From an uncultured Alphaproteobacteria bacterium (GTDB lineage: Bacteria; Pseudomonadota; Alphaproteobacteria; GCA-2731375): a stretch of DNA of 64,000 bases. The position numbers and the translations under genes are program-made. The notes beneath the pieces are model-generated. The model was given only the letters and a program-made list of their open reading frames with translations. It was not told the DNA's origin and made no database searches. The stretch is from the NCBI GenBank assembly GCA_951812805.1, contig CATOSZ010000009.1, positions 72,501 through 136,500 of the forward strand, read 5' to 3'. Shown here piece by piece: positions 10,093 through 19,406 of this stretch (position 1 is its first letter; every line of letters begins with the position of its first letter).

Positions 10093-10250
10093 GGCCGGCG
10101 TTCCTCTGTTCTGGGGCCGCGTCGCGTGGACCCGGCGGTCCCCGTCTATATAGCAGCACGCCCGCACGACGGAATCCTCGTGTCCGGGTTGCAAGCCGGG
10201 CATATCGCCGCGAAGCTCTGCTGAAACCATGACGGCGGCGGGAAACAACG

Positions 10251-11372
10251 ATGGTTGCGATGGATCCGAACCGGTTCGATATTGCGGGATGTCCGGCCAC
10301 GATGATGGCGGTCGTCACCACCGGCAACGGCGGTTACGAAAAGCTCGACTACCGCGAGGTGCCGGTTCCCGTGCCGGGGCCGGGCGACGTGCTGCTGCGG
10401 GTCCTGGCGGCGGGCGTCAACAACACCGAGATCAACACCCGGCTCGGCTGGTATTCCGGCGGCGTGACGACGGGCACGAACACCACCGCCGACATCGGCG
10501 AGGCCGCGGACGACGGCGGCTGGAACGCCGCGACGCCCTTTCCCTTCATCCAGGGAACGGACTGCTGCGGGCGGGTGGTCGCGGTCGGTCCCGGTGTCGA
10601 AGACGTCAGGGTCGGCGCCCGCGTCCTGGTTCGGGCCTGCATGCGCCCCGACGGCGACGACAGCATGGAAAACGTCTGGATGGCCTCCGACTTCGACGGT
10701 GCCTTCGCAGAATATGTGAAGGTGCCCGCCGGCGAGGTCTTCCCCGTCGACTGCGCCTGGACGGACGCCGAGCTGGCGACGATCCCCTGCGCCTACGGCA
10801 CGGCGGAGAACATGCTGCACCGCGCCGGCGTGGCCGACGGTACGCGGGTCCTGGTCGCCGGCGCCTCGGGCGGTGTCGGCTCGGCCGCCGTACAGCTCGC
10901 CAGGCGGCGCGGCGCCCATGTCACGGCGATCACCAGTGCCGCGAAGCGCGAGGCGGTGCTGGACCTCGGAGCCGACCGGGTGGTGACGCGCGACGACGAC
11001 CTCGTGGCGGTGTTGGGTGCGGAGAGCATCGACGTCGTCGTCGACAATGTCGCCGGACCGGGCTTCCCCGCCATGCTGCGCGTATTGCGCCGCGGCGGTC
11101 GCTATGTCACCTCCGGCGCCATCGCCGGGCCGATCGTGGCGCTCGACCTGCGCGACATGTATCTGAAGGACATCACCCTGATCGGCTGCACCGCCTGGGA
11201 CGCGCCGGTGTTTCCCGACCTGATCGGCTATATCGAGCGGGGCGAAATCCGTCCGCTGCTGGCCGGGACGTACCCCCTTTCGGAGATCGCCCGGGCGCAG
11301 GAGGCGTTCGGCCACAAGCGCCACATCGGCAACCTGGTCCTGTTGCCGCCATCGGAGGAGGAAGACGCATGA
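10251..11372 (+). CDS. Zinc-free alcohol dehydrogenase / quinone oxidoreductase family protein
   Basis: A 373-aa MDR protein. The N-terminal GroES-like domain has PGPGDVLLRVLAAGVNNTEIN, an insert around residues 60-90, and FIQGTDCCGRVVAVG. The nucleotide-binding domain has VLVAGASGGVGSAAVQLARR (about residues 198-217). It is not clearly related to the divergent MDR at 8977 beyond the fold. Two in-frame starts (10251 and 10260) are possible. Its stop overlaps the start of the aminotransferase gene (ATGA, 11369-11372), which indicates translational coupling and a common pathway, for instance oxidation or reduction of the carbonyl compound the aminotransferase handles. This pathway is inferred. 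Confidence 0.87.
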   Translation: MVAMDPNRFDIAGCPATMMAVVTTGNGGYEKLDYREVPVPVPGPGDVLLRVLAAGVNNTEINTRLGWYSGGVTTGTNTTADIGEAADDGGWNAATPFPFIQGTDCCGRVVAVGPGVEDVRVGARVLVRACMRPDGDDSMENVWMASDFDGAFAEYVKVPAGEVFPVDCAWTDAELATIPCAYGTAENMLHRAGVADGTRVLVAGASGGVGSAAVQLARRRGAHVTAITSAAKREAVLDLGADRVVTRDDDLVAVLGAESIDVVVDNVAGPGFPAMLRVLRRGGRYVTSGAIAGPIVALDLRDMYLKDITLIGCTAWDAPVFPDLIGYIERGEIRPLLAGTYPLSEIARAQEAFGHKRHIGNLVLLPPSEEEDA

Positions 11373-12556
11373 GCCACGGCATCGATCTCGAACGCGCACG
11401 GGCGGAGACGCCCGGCGTCGGCCATGTCGTCCATTTGAACAACTGCGGTGCCGGCTTGATGCCGACCCCGGTGCTGGCGGCGGTGACCGACCACCTGCGG
11501 TTGGAGGCGGAGATCGGCGGCTACGAGGCGCACGCCGCCCGGGAGGCGGAGGTCGAAGCGGGCTACGATTCGATCGCCGCCATGCTGAACTGCGCTCGCG
11601 ACGAGATCGCCGTCGTCGAAAACGCGACCGTCGGCTGGGACATGGCGTTCTATGCCATGACCTTCGCCCCGGGCGACCGCATCGTCACCGGCAGTGCCGA
11701 ATACGGCTCGAACTACATCGCCTATCTGCAGATGGCCCGGCGGACCGGGGCGGAGATCGTGATCGCCCCCGACGACGACAGCGGCCAGATCGACGTTGCC
11801 GGCCTGGAGGCGATGCTGGACGAACGGGTCAAGCTGATCTCCATCACCCATGCGCCCACCTCCGGCGGGCTGGTCAATCCGGCGGTCGAGATCGGCCGGG
11901 TCGCCCGGCGCCATGGTATCCCCTACATCCTCGATGCCTGCCAGTCGGTCGGCCAGATGCCCCTCAATGTCGAGGAGATCGGTTGCGACGTGCTCTCGGC
12001 GACGGCGCGCAAGTTCCTGCGCGGGCCCCGCGGCATGGGTTTCGTCTATGTCCGTCGGGCGCTGGCCGAGCGGCTGGAGCCGCCGTTCCTCGACAACCAT
12101 GCGGCGACCTGGACCAGCCTCGACACCATCGAGATCCGGCCCGACGCGCGCCGCTTCGAGAACTGGGAGAGTTATATCGCCGGCAAGCTCGGCCAGGCGG
12201 TCGCCGTCGACTATGCGCTGTCCTGGGGGCTGGAGGCGATCCGGGCCCGGGTCGACGGGTTGGCCTGCGATATTCGCGACCGCCTGGCGGCGCTGCCGGG
12301 CGTCGTGGTGCACGATCTCGGCCGGGTGAAGTCGGGCATCGTCGGCTTCTCCGTCGGCGACCGAGACCCGCTGGCGGTCAAGGCGCAGCTGGCCGAACAG
12401 GGCATCAACATCACCACCTCCGGCCAGGCGAGCACCCGCATCGACATGGAACGGCGCGGCCTCGCGCTGATCAATCGCCTGGGCGTGCACTATTACAACA
12501 GCGAAGCGGAAGTGGACCGTTTCATCGAGGCGATTCAGCGGCTCGCCCCCGCTTGA
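11369..12556 (+). CDS. Class V aminotransferase (cysteine desulfurase-like fold)
   Basis: A 395-aa PLP enzyme of the class V / NifS-like group. The N-terminus HLNNCGAGLMPTPVLAAV is typical, the conserved Asp-x-x-Gln segment is YILDACQSVGQMPLNV, and the PLP lysine lies in LSATARKFLRGPRGMGFVY (about residue 214). No cysteine loop typical of desulfurases is apparent, so a transaminase, lyase or isopenicillin-epimerase-like role fits better. Translationally coupled to the MDR gene upstream and followed after 64 bases by a zinc alcohol dehydrogenase, so the three likely form one operon. Substrate not known. Confidence 0.88.
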   Translation: MSHGIDLERARAETPGVGHVVHLNNCGAGLMPTPVLAAVTDHLRLEAEIGGYEAHAAREAEVEAGYDSIAAMLNCARDEIAVVENATVGWDMAFYAMTFAPGDRIVTGSAEYGSNYIAYLQMARRTGAEIVIAPDDDSGQIDVAGLEAMLDERVKLISITHAPTSGGLVNPAVEIGRVARRHGIPYILDACQSVGQMPLNVEEIGCDVLSATARKFLRGPRGMGFVYVRRALAERLEPPFLDNHAATWTSLDTIEIRPDARRFENWESYIAGKLGQAVAVDYALSWGLEAIRARVDGLACDIRDRLAALPGVVVHDLGRVKSGIVGFSVGDRDPLAVKAQLAEQGINITTSGQASTRIDMERRGLALINRLGVHYYNSEAEVDRFIEAIQRLAPA

Positions 12557-12620
12557 CCCGCTTCGCCGCCTGACGCTCAATGGCGGTCCGTTCACCGAAG
12601 CTTTCCCGAGGACAGAACCG

Positions 12621-13754
12621 ATGAAGATGACCGCCTGCGTGCTGCGCCACACCGACGCCCCGCAACCCTTCGCCGAGAGCAAACCCATCTCGATCGAGGA
12701 GGTCGAGCTGGATCCGCCCGGCCCGGGCGAGCTGCTGGTCAAGGTGCGGGGCGGCGGCCTCTGCCATTCCGATCTTTCGGTCATCAACGGCGCCCGCCCG
12801 CAGCCGGTGCCCCTGGTGCTGGGTCACGAAGGCGCGGGTGAGGTGGTCGAATGCGGCCCTGGCATCCGCGACATGGCGCCGGGCGACAACGTCGTCTTCC
12901 AGTTCGGCGCCAACTGCGGGCGTTGCCGGCGCTGCCTCGAGGGGCGCCCCCAGGTCTGCGAGGGACATGCGGCGGCCCGCTCGAAGGGGGAATTGATGGG
13001 TGGCGGCAAGCGGCTGCGCGACGCCGATGGAAATCCCTTGAACCACCACTCGGGCCTTTCCTGTTTCGCCGAATATGCGGTGATCGACCGGGGCAGCGCG
13101 GTCCGCGTCGAGGCGGACATCCCGATGGACGAGGCGGCGTTGTTCGGCTGCGCGGTGATGACCGGCGTCGGCGCGGTGCTGAACACCGCACGCATTCGTC
13201 CGGGCGACAAGGTCTGCGTCGTCGGCATGGGCGGTGTCGGCTTGAACGGGTTGATGGGCGCGCTCGTCGGCGGCGCGGAGCAGGTGATCGCCGTCGACGT
13301 CAACCCGGCGAAGCTGGGCCTCGCCCGCCAGCTCGGCGCGCACGCGACGGTCGATGCCACCGAGCCGGACCATGTGCAGCAGATCCTCGATCTCACCGGC
13401 GGCGGCGTCGATTACGCCTTCGAATTGGCCGGTGCGGTGCCGGCCCTGGAAACCGCCTACAAGTCGCTGCGCCGCGGCGGCACGGTCGTGGTCGCCGGCC
13501 TGGCCCCGAAGACGGCGAGCTTCGAGTTCCTGCCCAGCGAAATCGTCAGCGACGAGAAGGGCATCCAGGGCAGCTACATGGGCAGCTGCGTGCCGGTGCG
13601 CGACATCCCGCGCTATATCGACCTCTACCTCCAGGGCCGCCTGCCGGTGGACCGACTGATCGACGGCAAGGTCGGCTTCGACGAGGTCAACGCGGGCTTC
13701 GACCTGCTACAGAGCGGCTCGACCGTGCGGCAGATCCTGACGCCGCACGGCTAA
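12621..13754 (+). CDS. Zinc-dependent alcohol dehydrogenase
   Basis: A 377-aa zinc MDR dehydrogenase. The catalytic-zinc motif GGLCHSDLSVING and LGHEGAGEVVECG and the structural-zinc cysteines CGRCRRCLEGRPQVC are present, followed by the Rossmann motif VCVVGMGGVGLNGLMG. It oxidises an alcohol or reduces an aldehyde with NAD. The resemblance is to class III/benzyl-alcohol-type dehydrogenases but the substrate is open. It follows the aminotransferase by 64 bases on the same strand and meets the hydratase gene tail to tail, the stop codons overlapping by four bases (13751-13754). Confidence 0.92.
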   Translation: MKMTACVLRHTDAPQPFAESKPISIEEVELDPPGPGELLVKVRGGGLCHSDLSVINGARPQPVPLVLGHEGAGEVVECGPGIRDMAPGDNVVFQFGANCGRCRRCLEGRPQVCEGHAAARSKGELMGGGKRLRDADGNPLNHHSGLSCFAEYAVIDRGSAVRVEADIPMDEAALFGCAVMTGVGAVLNTARIRPGDKVCVVGMGGVGLNGLMGALVGGAEQVIAVDVNPAKLGLARQLGAHATVDATEPDHVQQILDLTGGGVDYAFELAGAVPALETAYKSLRRGGTVVVAGLAPKTASFEFLPSEIVSDEKGIQGSYMGSCVPVRDIPRYIDLYLQGRLPVDRLIDGKVGFDEVNAGFDLLQSGSTVRQILTPHG

Positions 13755-14539
13755 TCTTCGAACCGTAGCGACACCGAACCGAGGCGCGTGAAGGCCACGT
13801 CGACCCGGTCGCCCGGTACGAGGGGGATCGAGCCGGTGATCGAGCCGGTCATCAGCAACATGCCCGGCTCCAGCGCGCGGCCGTATTCGGCGAGCTTGTT
13901 GGCCATGAAGGCGACCGAATTCAGCGGATCGCCCAGCACCTCGACACCGGTTCCGGAACCGGCGGGGGCGTCGTTCAGGCGCATCGACATGCCTTCCAGG
14001 CGAAGGTCGATGCCGGTCGGCGCCGTCAGCCGGGTGCCGACGACGATGCCGCCGTTGAAGGTGTTGCAGCAGACCGAGCTTTGCAGCGAGCCGACCCCCT
14101 CGCTCAACCGGTAATCGCCGATTTCCAGCGCCGGCAGGTAACCGGCAATCGCGGGCAGGATGTCGAGGGCGGTGAGACCCGGGCCGGCCAGGCGGTCCTT
14201 CAACAGGACGCAGATCTCCGGCTCCAGCGAGCAGCGCATCAGGCCGGCGGCGGCCATGGAGACGGGTCGATCCTCGGCAAAGACCCGGCTGGCGAGCAGG
14301 GTGCCCAGCATCGGCTCCGGAATCCCGGTCTCTTCCTGCATCGCCTTCGAGGTGAGCGCCGCCTTGTAGCCGACGATCCGGTCGCCGCGGGCCACCCGCG
14401 CCGCCATCACGGCCAGTTGCAAGCGGTAGGCGTCCCCGGCCGTCATCTCGGGGTGGCTTTCCAGGATCTCGGCCATCGGCTCGGGCGCGGTTTGTGCGGC
14501 ATCGAGCCAGGCGACCAAAGCTGGATCTGCGTGCGGCAT
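13751..14539 (-). CDS. 2-keto-4-pentenoate hydratase-like (fumarylacetoacetate hydrolase superfamily)
   Basis: A 262-aa FAH-superfamily protein similar to MhpD/2-oxopent-4-enoate hydratase and 4-oxalocrotonate decarboxylase. Visible are the N-terminal VGYKAALTSKAMQEE segment, SLEPEICVLLK with the acidic metal ligands, and VAFMANKLAEYGRALEPG followed by LLMTGSITGSIPLVPGD. Such enzymes need a divalent metal and hydrate 2-hydroxydienoates in meta-cleavage pathways. The ATG at 14539 has GGGAGGA eight bases upstream, so the longer frame was not used. No ring-cleavage dioxygenase lies next to it. It is divergent from the SDR at 14623. Confidence 0.87.
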   Translation of the reverse strand: MPHADPALVAWLDAAQTAPEPMAEILESHPEMTAGDAYRLQLAVMAARVARGDRIVGYKAALTSKAMQEETGIPEPMLGTLLASRVFAEDRPVSMAAAGLMRCSLEPEICVLLKDRLAGPGLTALDILPAIAGYLPALEIGDYRLSEGVGSLQSSVCCNTFNGGIVVGTRLTAPTGIDLRLEGMSMRLNDAPAGSGTGVEVLGDPLNSVAFMANKLAEYGRALEPGMLLMTGSITGSIPLVPGDRVDVAFTRLGSVSLRFED

Positions 14540-14622
14540 GTATCGTCCTCCCGTTTCGCCCGAGTATGGCGCGGGTGACGGTGAGCCGCTACGCTTCCGG
14601 GCCATTTTCGGGGAGGAAAGCG

Positions 14623-15489
14623 ATGAGCAAGGAAAGTGCGGCCGGCAAGGTCGTGGTCGTCACCGGTGGGGCGGGCGGTTTCGGCCGGGCGCTCAGCCGT
14701 GGGTTCGTGCAGGACGGGGCGCGGGTCGCCTGCCTGGACCAAACCGCCGAAGGCCTCGCCGAGGTCGAGGGCGAGATGGCCCGCCTCGACAATGCCGCCG
14801 GCGCGTTCCTGCCGCTGGTCGCCGACGTCACCGATCCCGCCTCCTGCGAGGCGGCGATCGCCCGGGTGATCGACCATTTCGGCCACATCGACGCGCTGAT
14901 CAACAACGCCGGCCTCGGCATGAGCCGCGTGCGCATCGACCATATGGACAATCCCGTCACCACCGCCGAGGTCGACCACGACATGTGGCGCGACTTTCTG
15001 GGCGTCAACGCCGGCGGCGCCTTCAACATGGTGAAGGCGGTGCTGTCCCACTTCGAGGCGCGGGGCAGCGGGCGCGTCGTCAACGTCACCACCAGCTTCT
15101 TCACGATGCAGCGCGGTGGTTTCCTGCCCTATGCGGCGAGCAAGGCGGCCCTGGAGGCGGCCTCGGCCAGCTGGGCGGAGGAGTTCGAGGGTTCCGGCAT
15201 CACCGTCAACGTGGTGGTCCCGGGCGGCCCTTCGGACACGCCCATGGTGCCGACGGAATCGGATTTCGACCGCTCCCTGCTGATCCAGCCGGACGCGATG
15301 TTCCACCCCATGCGGTTTCTGGTTTCGGACGCGGGCGGCACGACCAACGGCCGGCGCTTCATCGCCGCCAACTGGAATCCCGATCACGGCACCGCCGCGG
15401 CGATGGCGGCGTCCGGCTCGCCCATCGCCTGGCCGGACCTGAAGGGCACCGTCGTCTGGCCGGGCGGCATGCCGGAAAAGAAGGATTGA
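14623..15489 (+). CDS. Short-chain dehydrogenase/reductase
   Basis: A 288-aa SDR. The cofactor motif TGGAGGFGRA (about residue 15-24) and the NNAG motif (ALINNAGLG) are present, the active site is YAASK (near residue 170), and Ser/Thr occur in VVNVTTSFFT. The C-terminal part is longer than usual and ends with DHGTAAAMAASGSPIAW and a WPGGMP tail. The start is supported by GGGAGGAAAG just before the ATG. The amidase gene follows after three bases, so both are probably one transcription unit. Substrate unknown. Confidence 0.9.
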   Translation: MSKESAAGKVVVVTGGAGGFGRALSRGFVQDGARVACLDQTAEGLAEVEGEMARLDNAAGAFLPLVADVTDPASCEAAIARVIDHFGHIDALINNAGLGMSRVRIDHMDNPVTTAEVDHDMWRDFLGVNAGGAFNMVKAVLSHFEARGSGRVVNVTTSFFTMQRGGFLPYAASKAALEAASASWAEEFEGSGITVNVVVPGGPSDTPMVPTESDFDRSLLIQPDAMFHPMRFLVSDAGGTTNGRRFIAANWNPDHGTAAAMAASGSPIAWPDLKGTVVWPGGMPEKKD

Positions 15490-15492
15490 GCC

Positions 15493-16932
15493 ATGACCGA
15501 CACCCCCCTGCACTGGCAATCCATCGCCGAGCTTTCGCGCCAAATCCACGACCGCACGCTCTCGCCGGTCGATCTGATGCGCCATCTCCTGGACCGGGTC
15601 GAAGCGCTCGACCCCGCGCTCGACAGCTTTCGCCTGGTCCCACGTGAGCGCTCGCTCGCCGCCGCCGAGGCGGCCGAGCTGGCCCTGAAGGCCGGTCAGG
15701 ACTCAGGCCCGCTGCACGGCATCCCCTATGCGGCCAAGGACATCATCGACGTCAACGGCCTGGTCACGACGGCCGGTTCGCCCCGCCTCGACAACAACGT
15801 GGCGGAGGCGGACGCGACGGTGGTCCGGCTGCTGGGGCGTGCCGGCATGGTACTGCTGGGCAAGACGCAGACCGTGCAGTTCGCCATGGGCGCCCCCGGC
15901 ATCAATCACCACCACGGCACGCCGCACAACCCCTGGGCGGCGGAGCATCACGTGCCGGGCGGCTCGTCCAACGGCTCCGCCGTGGCGGTGGCGTCGGGCC
16001 TGGTGCCGATGGCGCTCGGTACGGACACCGGCGGCTCGGTGCGCATTCCCGCCTCGCTCTGCGGCACGGTCGGCCTGAAGACCACCATCGGCCAGGTGAG
16101 CCGCGCCGGCGTCTTCCCCTTGAGCCAGACCCTCGATTCCGTCGGCCCGCTGACCCGCACGGTCGAGGACGCAGCGCTGGTCTATCAGGCGATGCACGGG
16201 GCGGACCCGCTCGACCGCTCGACCGCCACAGCTGTCGGCCAGGACGTCCTCGGCGCGCTCGGCGCCGGCGTGAAGGGCTTGCGCATCGCCGTTGCCGAAG
16301 GCGTCTTCTGGGACGATGCGGACCCGGAGGTGGCCGCGGCGGTGCGCGCGGCGATCGACGTGCTGGCCGATCTCGGCGCCCAGGTCGAAAGCATCCCCTT
16401 CCCCGAGGCGGCGGCGGCATTGGACGCCAACCCGCGCCTGCTGATCAGCTCCGTCGAGGCGGCGCTGGCGCACAAGGAACGCCTCGGCGAGGACATGGAA
16501 GGCTACGATCCGGCCCTGCACTTCCGTCTGGAACAGGGCAATGCCGCCTCCGGCGTCGACTATTTGCGGGCGATAGAGGCGTGCAAGCGTCTCGCCGCAC
16601 AGACGGAAGAAAGTCTGCGCGACATCGATGCGGTCCTGGCGCCCTCGACCATGCGGCCCTCCGCGCCGCTTTCCGTCGTCGACGCCTCGGAGGACAGCTA
16701 CAAGGACTGGAATGCGGCCTATGCCCGCAATACGTCCGTCGGCAATCTGCTCGGCATCTGCTCCCTCTCCGTGCCCTGCGGCTTCACCGCCGCCGGCCTG
16801 CCGATCGGCCTGATGATCAACGGCAAGGCGCGGGCGGAGGCGATGGTGCTGCGCGTCGGCCTGGCCTACGAGCGCGCAACCGGCTGGCATCGCGAGCGAC
16901 CGGCCCTCGCCTGGGCGGGGGACGCGGCCTGA
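15493..16932 (+). CDS. Amidase (amidase-signature family)
   Basis: A 479-aa amidase-signature hydrolase with the complete Ser-cisSer-Lys triad by position: Lys82 in YAAKDIID, Ser158 in GGSSNGSA and Ser182 in GTDTGGSVRIP. It hydrolyses an amide to acid and ammonia or amine, in the cytoplasm. The signature has SSNGSA instead of SSGGSA, a tolerated change. It starts three bases after the SDR stop. A second, distant amidase-signature enzyme is at 37275-38726. The substrate could be an aryl amide, a carbamate or a ring-opened ureide; the sequence does not decide. Confidence 0.93.
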   Translation: MTDTPLHWQSIAELSRQIHDRTLSPVDLMRHLLDRVEALDPALDSFRLVPRERSLAAAEAAELALKAGQDSGPLHGIPYAAKDIIDVNGLVTTAGSPRLDNNVAEADATVVRLLGRAGMVLLGKTQTVQFAMGAPGINHHHGTPHNPWAAEHHVPGGSSNGSAVAVASGLVPMALGTDTGGSVRIPASLCGTVGLKTTIGQVSRAGVFPLSQTLDSVGPLTRTVEDAALVYQAMHGADPLDRSTATAVGQDVLGALGAGVKGLRIAVAEGVFWDDADPEVAAAVRAAIDVLADLGAQVESIPFPEAAAALDANPRLLISSVEAALAHKERLGEDMEGYDPALHFRLEQGNAASGVDYLRAIEACKRLAAQTEESLRDIDAVLAPSTMRPSAPLSVVDASEDSYKDWNAAYARNTSVGNLLGICSLSVPCGFTAAGLPIGLMINGKARAEAMVLRVGLAYERATGWHRERPALAWAGDAA

Positions 16933-16967
16933 TCCTTATCGCCGCTTCGTCGTTTGGCGGCAAGCCT

Positions 16968-16987
16968 TCGATAGGGTTTCCTATCGA
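16968..16987 (+). terminator. Hairpin downstream of the amidase gene
   Basis: A perfect 8-bp stem TCGATAGG / CCTATCGA with a GTTT loop, 36 bases after the amidase stop. No T-run follows, so it is a weak terminator candidate or a small operator. It lies about 100 bases before the next gene. Confidence 0.3.
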
Positions 16988-17086
16988 TGCAAGACCACCG
17001 CCCGTTGGTTGTGGCCGTCTGATCGCCATGACATGGTCGATTTTCGGCGTGCCGTTGTCTCGCCGAATGCCGGGGGGCCATCGATC

Positions 17087-19390
17087 ATGCACGTTCTTCT
17101 TCGCGCCATCACTCTGGGCGTCGTTCTGGCGTCCGGTTTATCACCGGCCATGGCGGGGACGCCGGATCCCTCGCGGGTCGGCTTCGCCAAGGGGCTCGTC
17201 GCCGACGGGCAAACGACCCTCGTCCGGGTGGCAGCGGCGAAACTCACGGGAAGCGTCGGTCACAATCTCAAGAAGGTGAACGGCAATCTCCAGCAGATGG
17301 AGAAGATCCTGAAGCAGACGTCGCGACCGAAGGCGTTCTACAAGCAGGCCAAGGACTACCTGGAAGAAGCCGACTACGCCTATCAGAAGATCGTCAAGAA
17401 CAGCAGTGGCAAATTCGACGAGAACCACCCCGACTGGCTCGCCGCGACGAAACGACTGGCGGCGGGGCGCGAGGCGCTGGCGCGCTATCACCGCGAGCTC
17501 GTGCTGGGCGAGCCGCCCGCCGCGAAAAGCGAAGCGGCCGCCGGGCCGGCGGCGGACGGTCCGCTCGATTCCCGCGTGGCTTACGCCATCGGCAAGGCCG
17601 ATGCCGATCTGAAAGATATCGAGAAGGTCTTGAGTTCCGACGACCGACCCGCCCATCGCCTGCGCCGCGCCCGAGAAAGCCTGGCCGACGCGGAATACAA
17701 GCAGGGCAAGGTCAAGACGGACTTCGCCGGCAAGTTCTCCGAAAGCCATCCCGACTGGAAGGCCGCGCTCGACCGCCTGGCGGCGTCGCGCGGTGCGATC
17801 GCCGCCTATGAGGCCCGCCAATCGACGGCCAAGGTCCAGGCCGAGGCGACCCCCAAGCCCGCACCCGCCACGCCGGCTGCCGCGAAACCCGAGAAAGCCG
17901 CCGCGCCCGCCGCCGCGCCCCCTGCCACGCCGCGTGATGGCCCGCTCAATTCCCTCGTCGCCCGCGAGCTGAGGAAGGCGGTCAAGGACCTCGAGAAAAT
18001 TGAAAAAATTCTCGACCCGGCAACGAAAATGGATGCCGGCCCCGCTGGCAAAATCGCCGCGACCAAGCCCTATTTCGAGGAGGTCGACGGGAGACTGGCG
18101 GGCATTCGCCGGAACTACGCCGGCAAGTTCAGCGAGGCGCATCCCGACTTCGCCGCCGTCGTCGCACGCCATGCCGACGCCAAGGCGGCGCTGGCGGCGC
18201 ATAACGAGCAACACGGCGGTGCGCTGGCCGCGAAGGCCACCTACGAAGCCCTGTCCTACGACGGGAGAAAGGCCCTCGACCGGATGCGGGAGGTCGCCAG
18301 GCGGCCCTTGGCGGATTACGAGCGGGATTACGCCCTTCTCAGCAAGGCCCTGGACGGCAAGGTTCCCGCCGACAATCCGGTCCTGGTCGAGATCAACACC
18401 ATCATCGCAGCGCAGCGCCGCTGGGTCGCCGAGGCGCCGAAACGCAAAGCCGCTCGCGAAGCCAAGGCGGCGGCGGCCCTGAGCGCCAAGCATACGGCCG
18501 CCCTTGCGGCCATCAGGGGGCGGTTCAAGGATCTCGGCGCGACCAGCGCGCTGCATGGCGAGCGTGTTGGCCAGATCGTCTGGTCTCGCGACAAGGCGGC
18601 ACTCGACGCCGGGGACGCGAGCGGGCTGAGCGACCGGTTCGCCCTCACCGATCCGATCTACGGCAACGCTTTCCTCGCACGCTCGCTCGGCAACACGGCC
18701 GTGTGGGATCCAAACACCAGGGATCCCTACGAGAACAGGGACTTTTCCTATGAGGTCCATCTCTTCATCGGCGAGCAGGAGGTCAAGGGCAGCTATGCGC
18801 GCTTCGGCGGCGGTGGCCTGCCGCCGCGCCTCGGCCAAGTCGTCACGGTGCTGCCGATCACGCCCCATCCGGTGCCCGTCGACACCGGCTTTTGGGGAGA
18901 GGCCGAAAACTGGCGCAAGGCCACGGCAAAGCTGCCGCCCGGCGAATATAAGATCCGGGTCGAGCTTTGGGGCGGCCAACATGTGAAGTTCTCCAAAGCG
19001 CCGCTCGCCACCGGGACGTTCACGCTGGTCAAGAGCGCCGGCGAGCGGATCGCCGCGCGGGGCACCTTCCCCGGCGACAATTTCGGCGGTGCCGACGATG
19101 TCAATGTCCTGAAGGCGCAGATCGCCAAGAACCTGGTGGGCCTCGGTATTCCCTTGCCGACGATCCTCGACATCTCGCTGATCGATGATTGGGTGCTGGG
19201 CGCCTTTACCGATACCAAGCAGCAGTGGCGCATGGTCAAGACCGCGATCCTTTACGCCGACGGTGACGGTGACGGCGTTTGCGAATACGAGATCGCCAAT
19301 TTCCGCTCCCGCCTGGCGGGCACCACCTGGGGCGTCCTGCGCAAGGCGCAGGTCGGCGGCGGCGGCGGCGACGTCGAGTGCCCGAAATAG
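17087..19390 (+). CDS. Secreted three-repeat protein of unknown function
   Basis: A 767-aa exported protein. Residues 1-23 form a Sec signal peptide ending AMA before GTPD; the ATG at 17087 follows a GGGGGG stretch. Three related helical repeats of about 85 residues (55-137, 160-245, 288-375) each contain a charged helix like DLKDIEKVL and end with the near-identical signature GKFxExHPDW (108, 215 and 346). Ala/Pro-rich linkers separate the repeats (139-158, 246-284). The C-terminal half looks beta-rich, with GSYARFGGGGLPPRLGQVV and PPGEYKIRVELWGGQHV, and close to the end has DGDGDGVCEYE, an EF-hand/dockerin-like calcium-loop pattern. I do not recognise the family. A periplasmic or surface role is inferred from the signal peptide. 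Confidence 0.88.
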   Translation: MHVLLRAITLGVVLASGLSPAMAGTPDPSRVGFAKGLVADGQTTLVRVAAAKLTGSVGHNLKKVNGNLQQMEKILKQTSRPKAFYKQAKDYLEEADYAYQKIVKNSSGKFDENHPDWLAATKRLAAGREALARYHRELVLGEPPAAKSEAAAGPAADGPLDSRVAYAIGKADADLKDIEKVLSSDDRPAHRLRRARESLADAEYKQGKVKTDFAGKFSESHPDWKAALDRLAASRGAIAAYEARQSTAKVQAEATPKPAPATPAAAKPEKAAAPAAAPPATPRDGPLNSLVARELRKAVKDLEKIEKILDPATKMDAGPAGKIAATKPYFEEVDGRLAGIRRNYAGKFSEAHPDFAAVVARHADAKAALAAHNEQHGGALAAKATYEALSYDGRKALDRMREVARRPLADYERDYALLSKALDGKVPADNPVLVEINTIIAAQRRWVAEAPKRKAAREAKAAAALSAKHTAALAAIRGRFKDLGATSALHGERVGQIVWSRDKAALDAGDASGLSDRFALTDPIYGNAFLARSLGNTAVWDPNTRDPYENRDFSYEVHLFIGEQEVKGSYARFGGGGLPPRLGQVVTVLPITPHPVPVDTGFWGEAENWRKATAKLPPGEYKIRVELWGGQHVKFSKAPLATGTFTLVKSAGERIAARGTFPGDNFGGADDVNVLKAQIAKNLVGLGIPLPTILDISLIDDWVLGAFTDTKQQWRMVKTAILYADGDGDGVCEYEIANFRSRLAGTTWGVLRKAQVGGGGGDVECPK

Positions 19391-19406
19391 CGCGAAGGTG
19401 CGCTGG

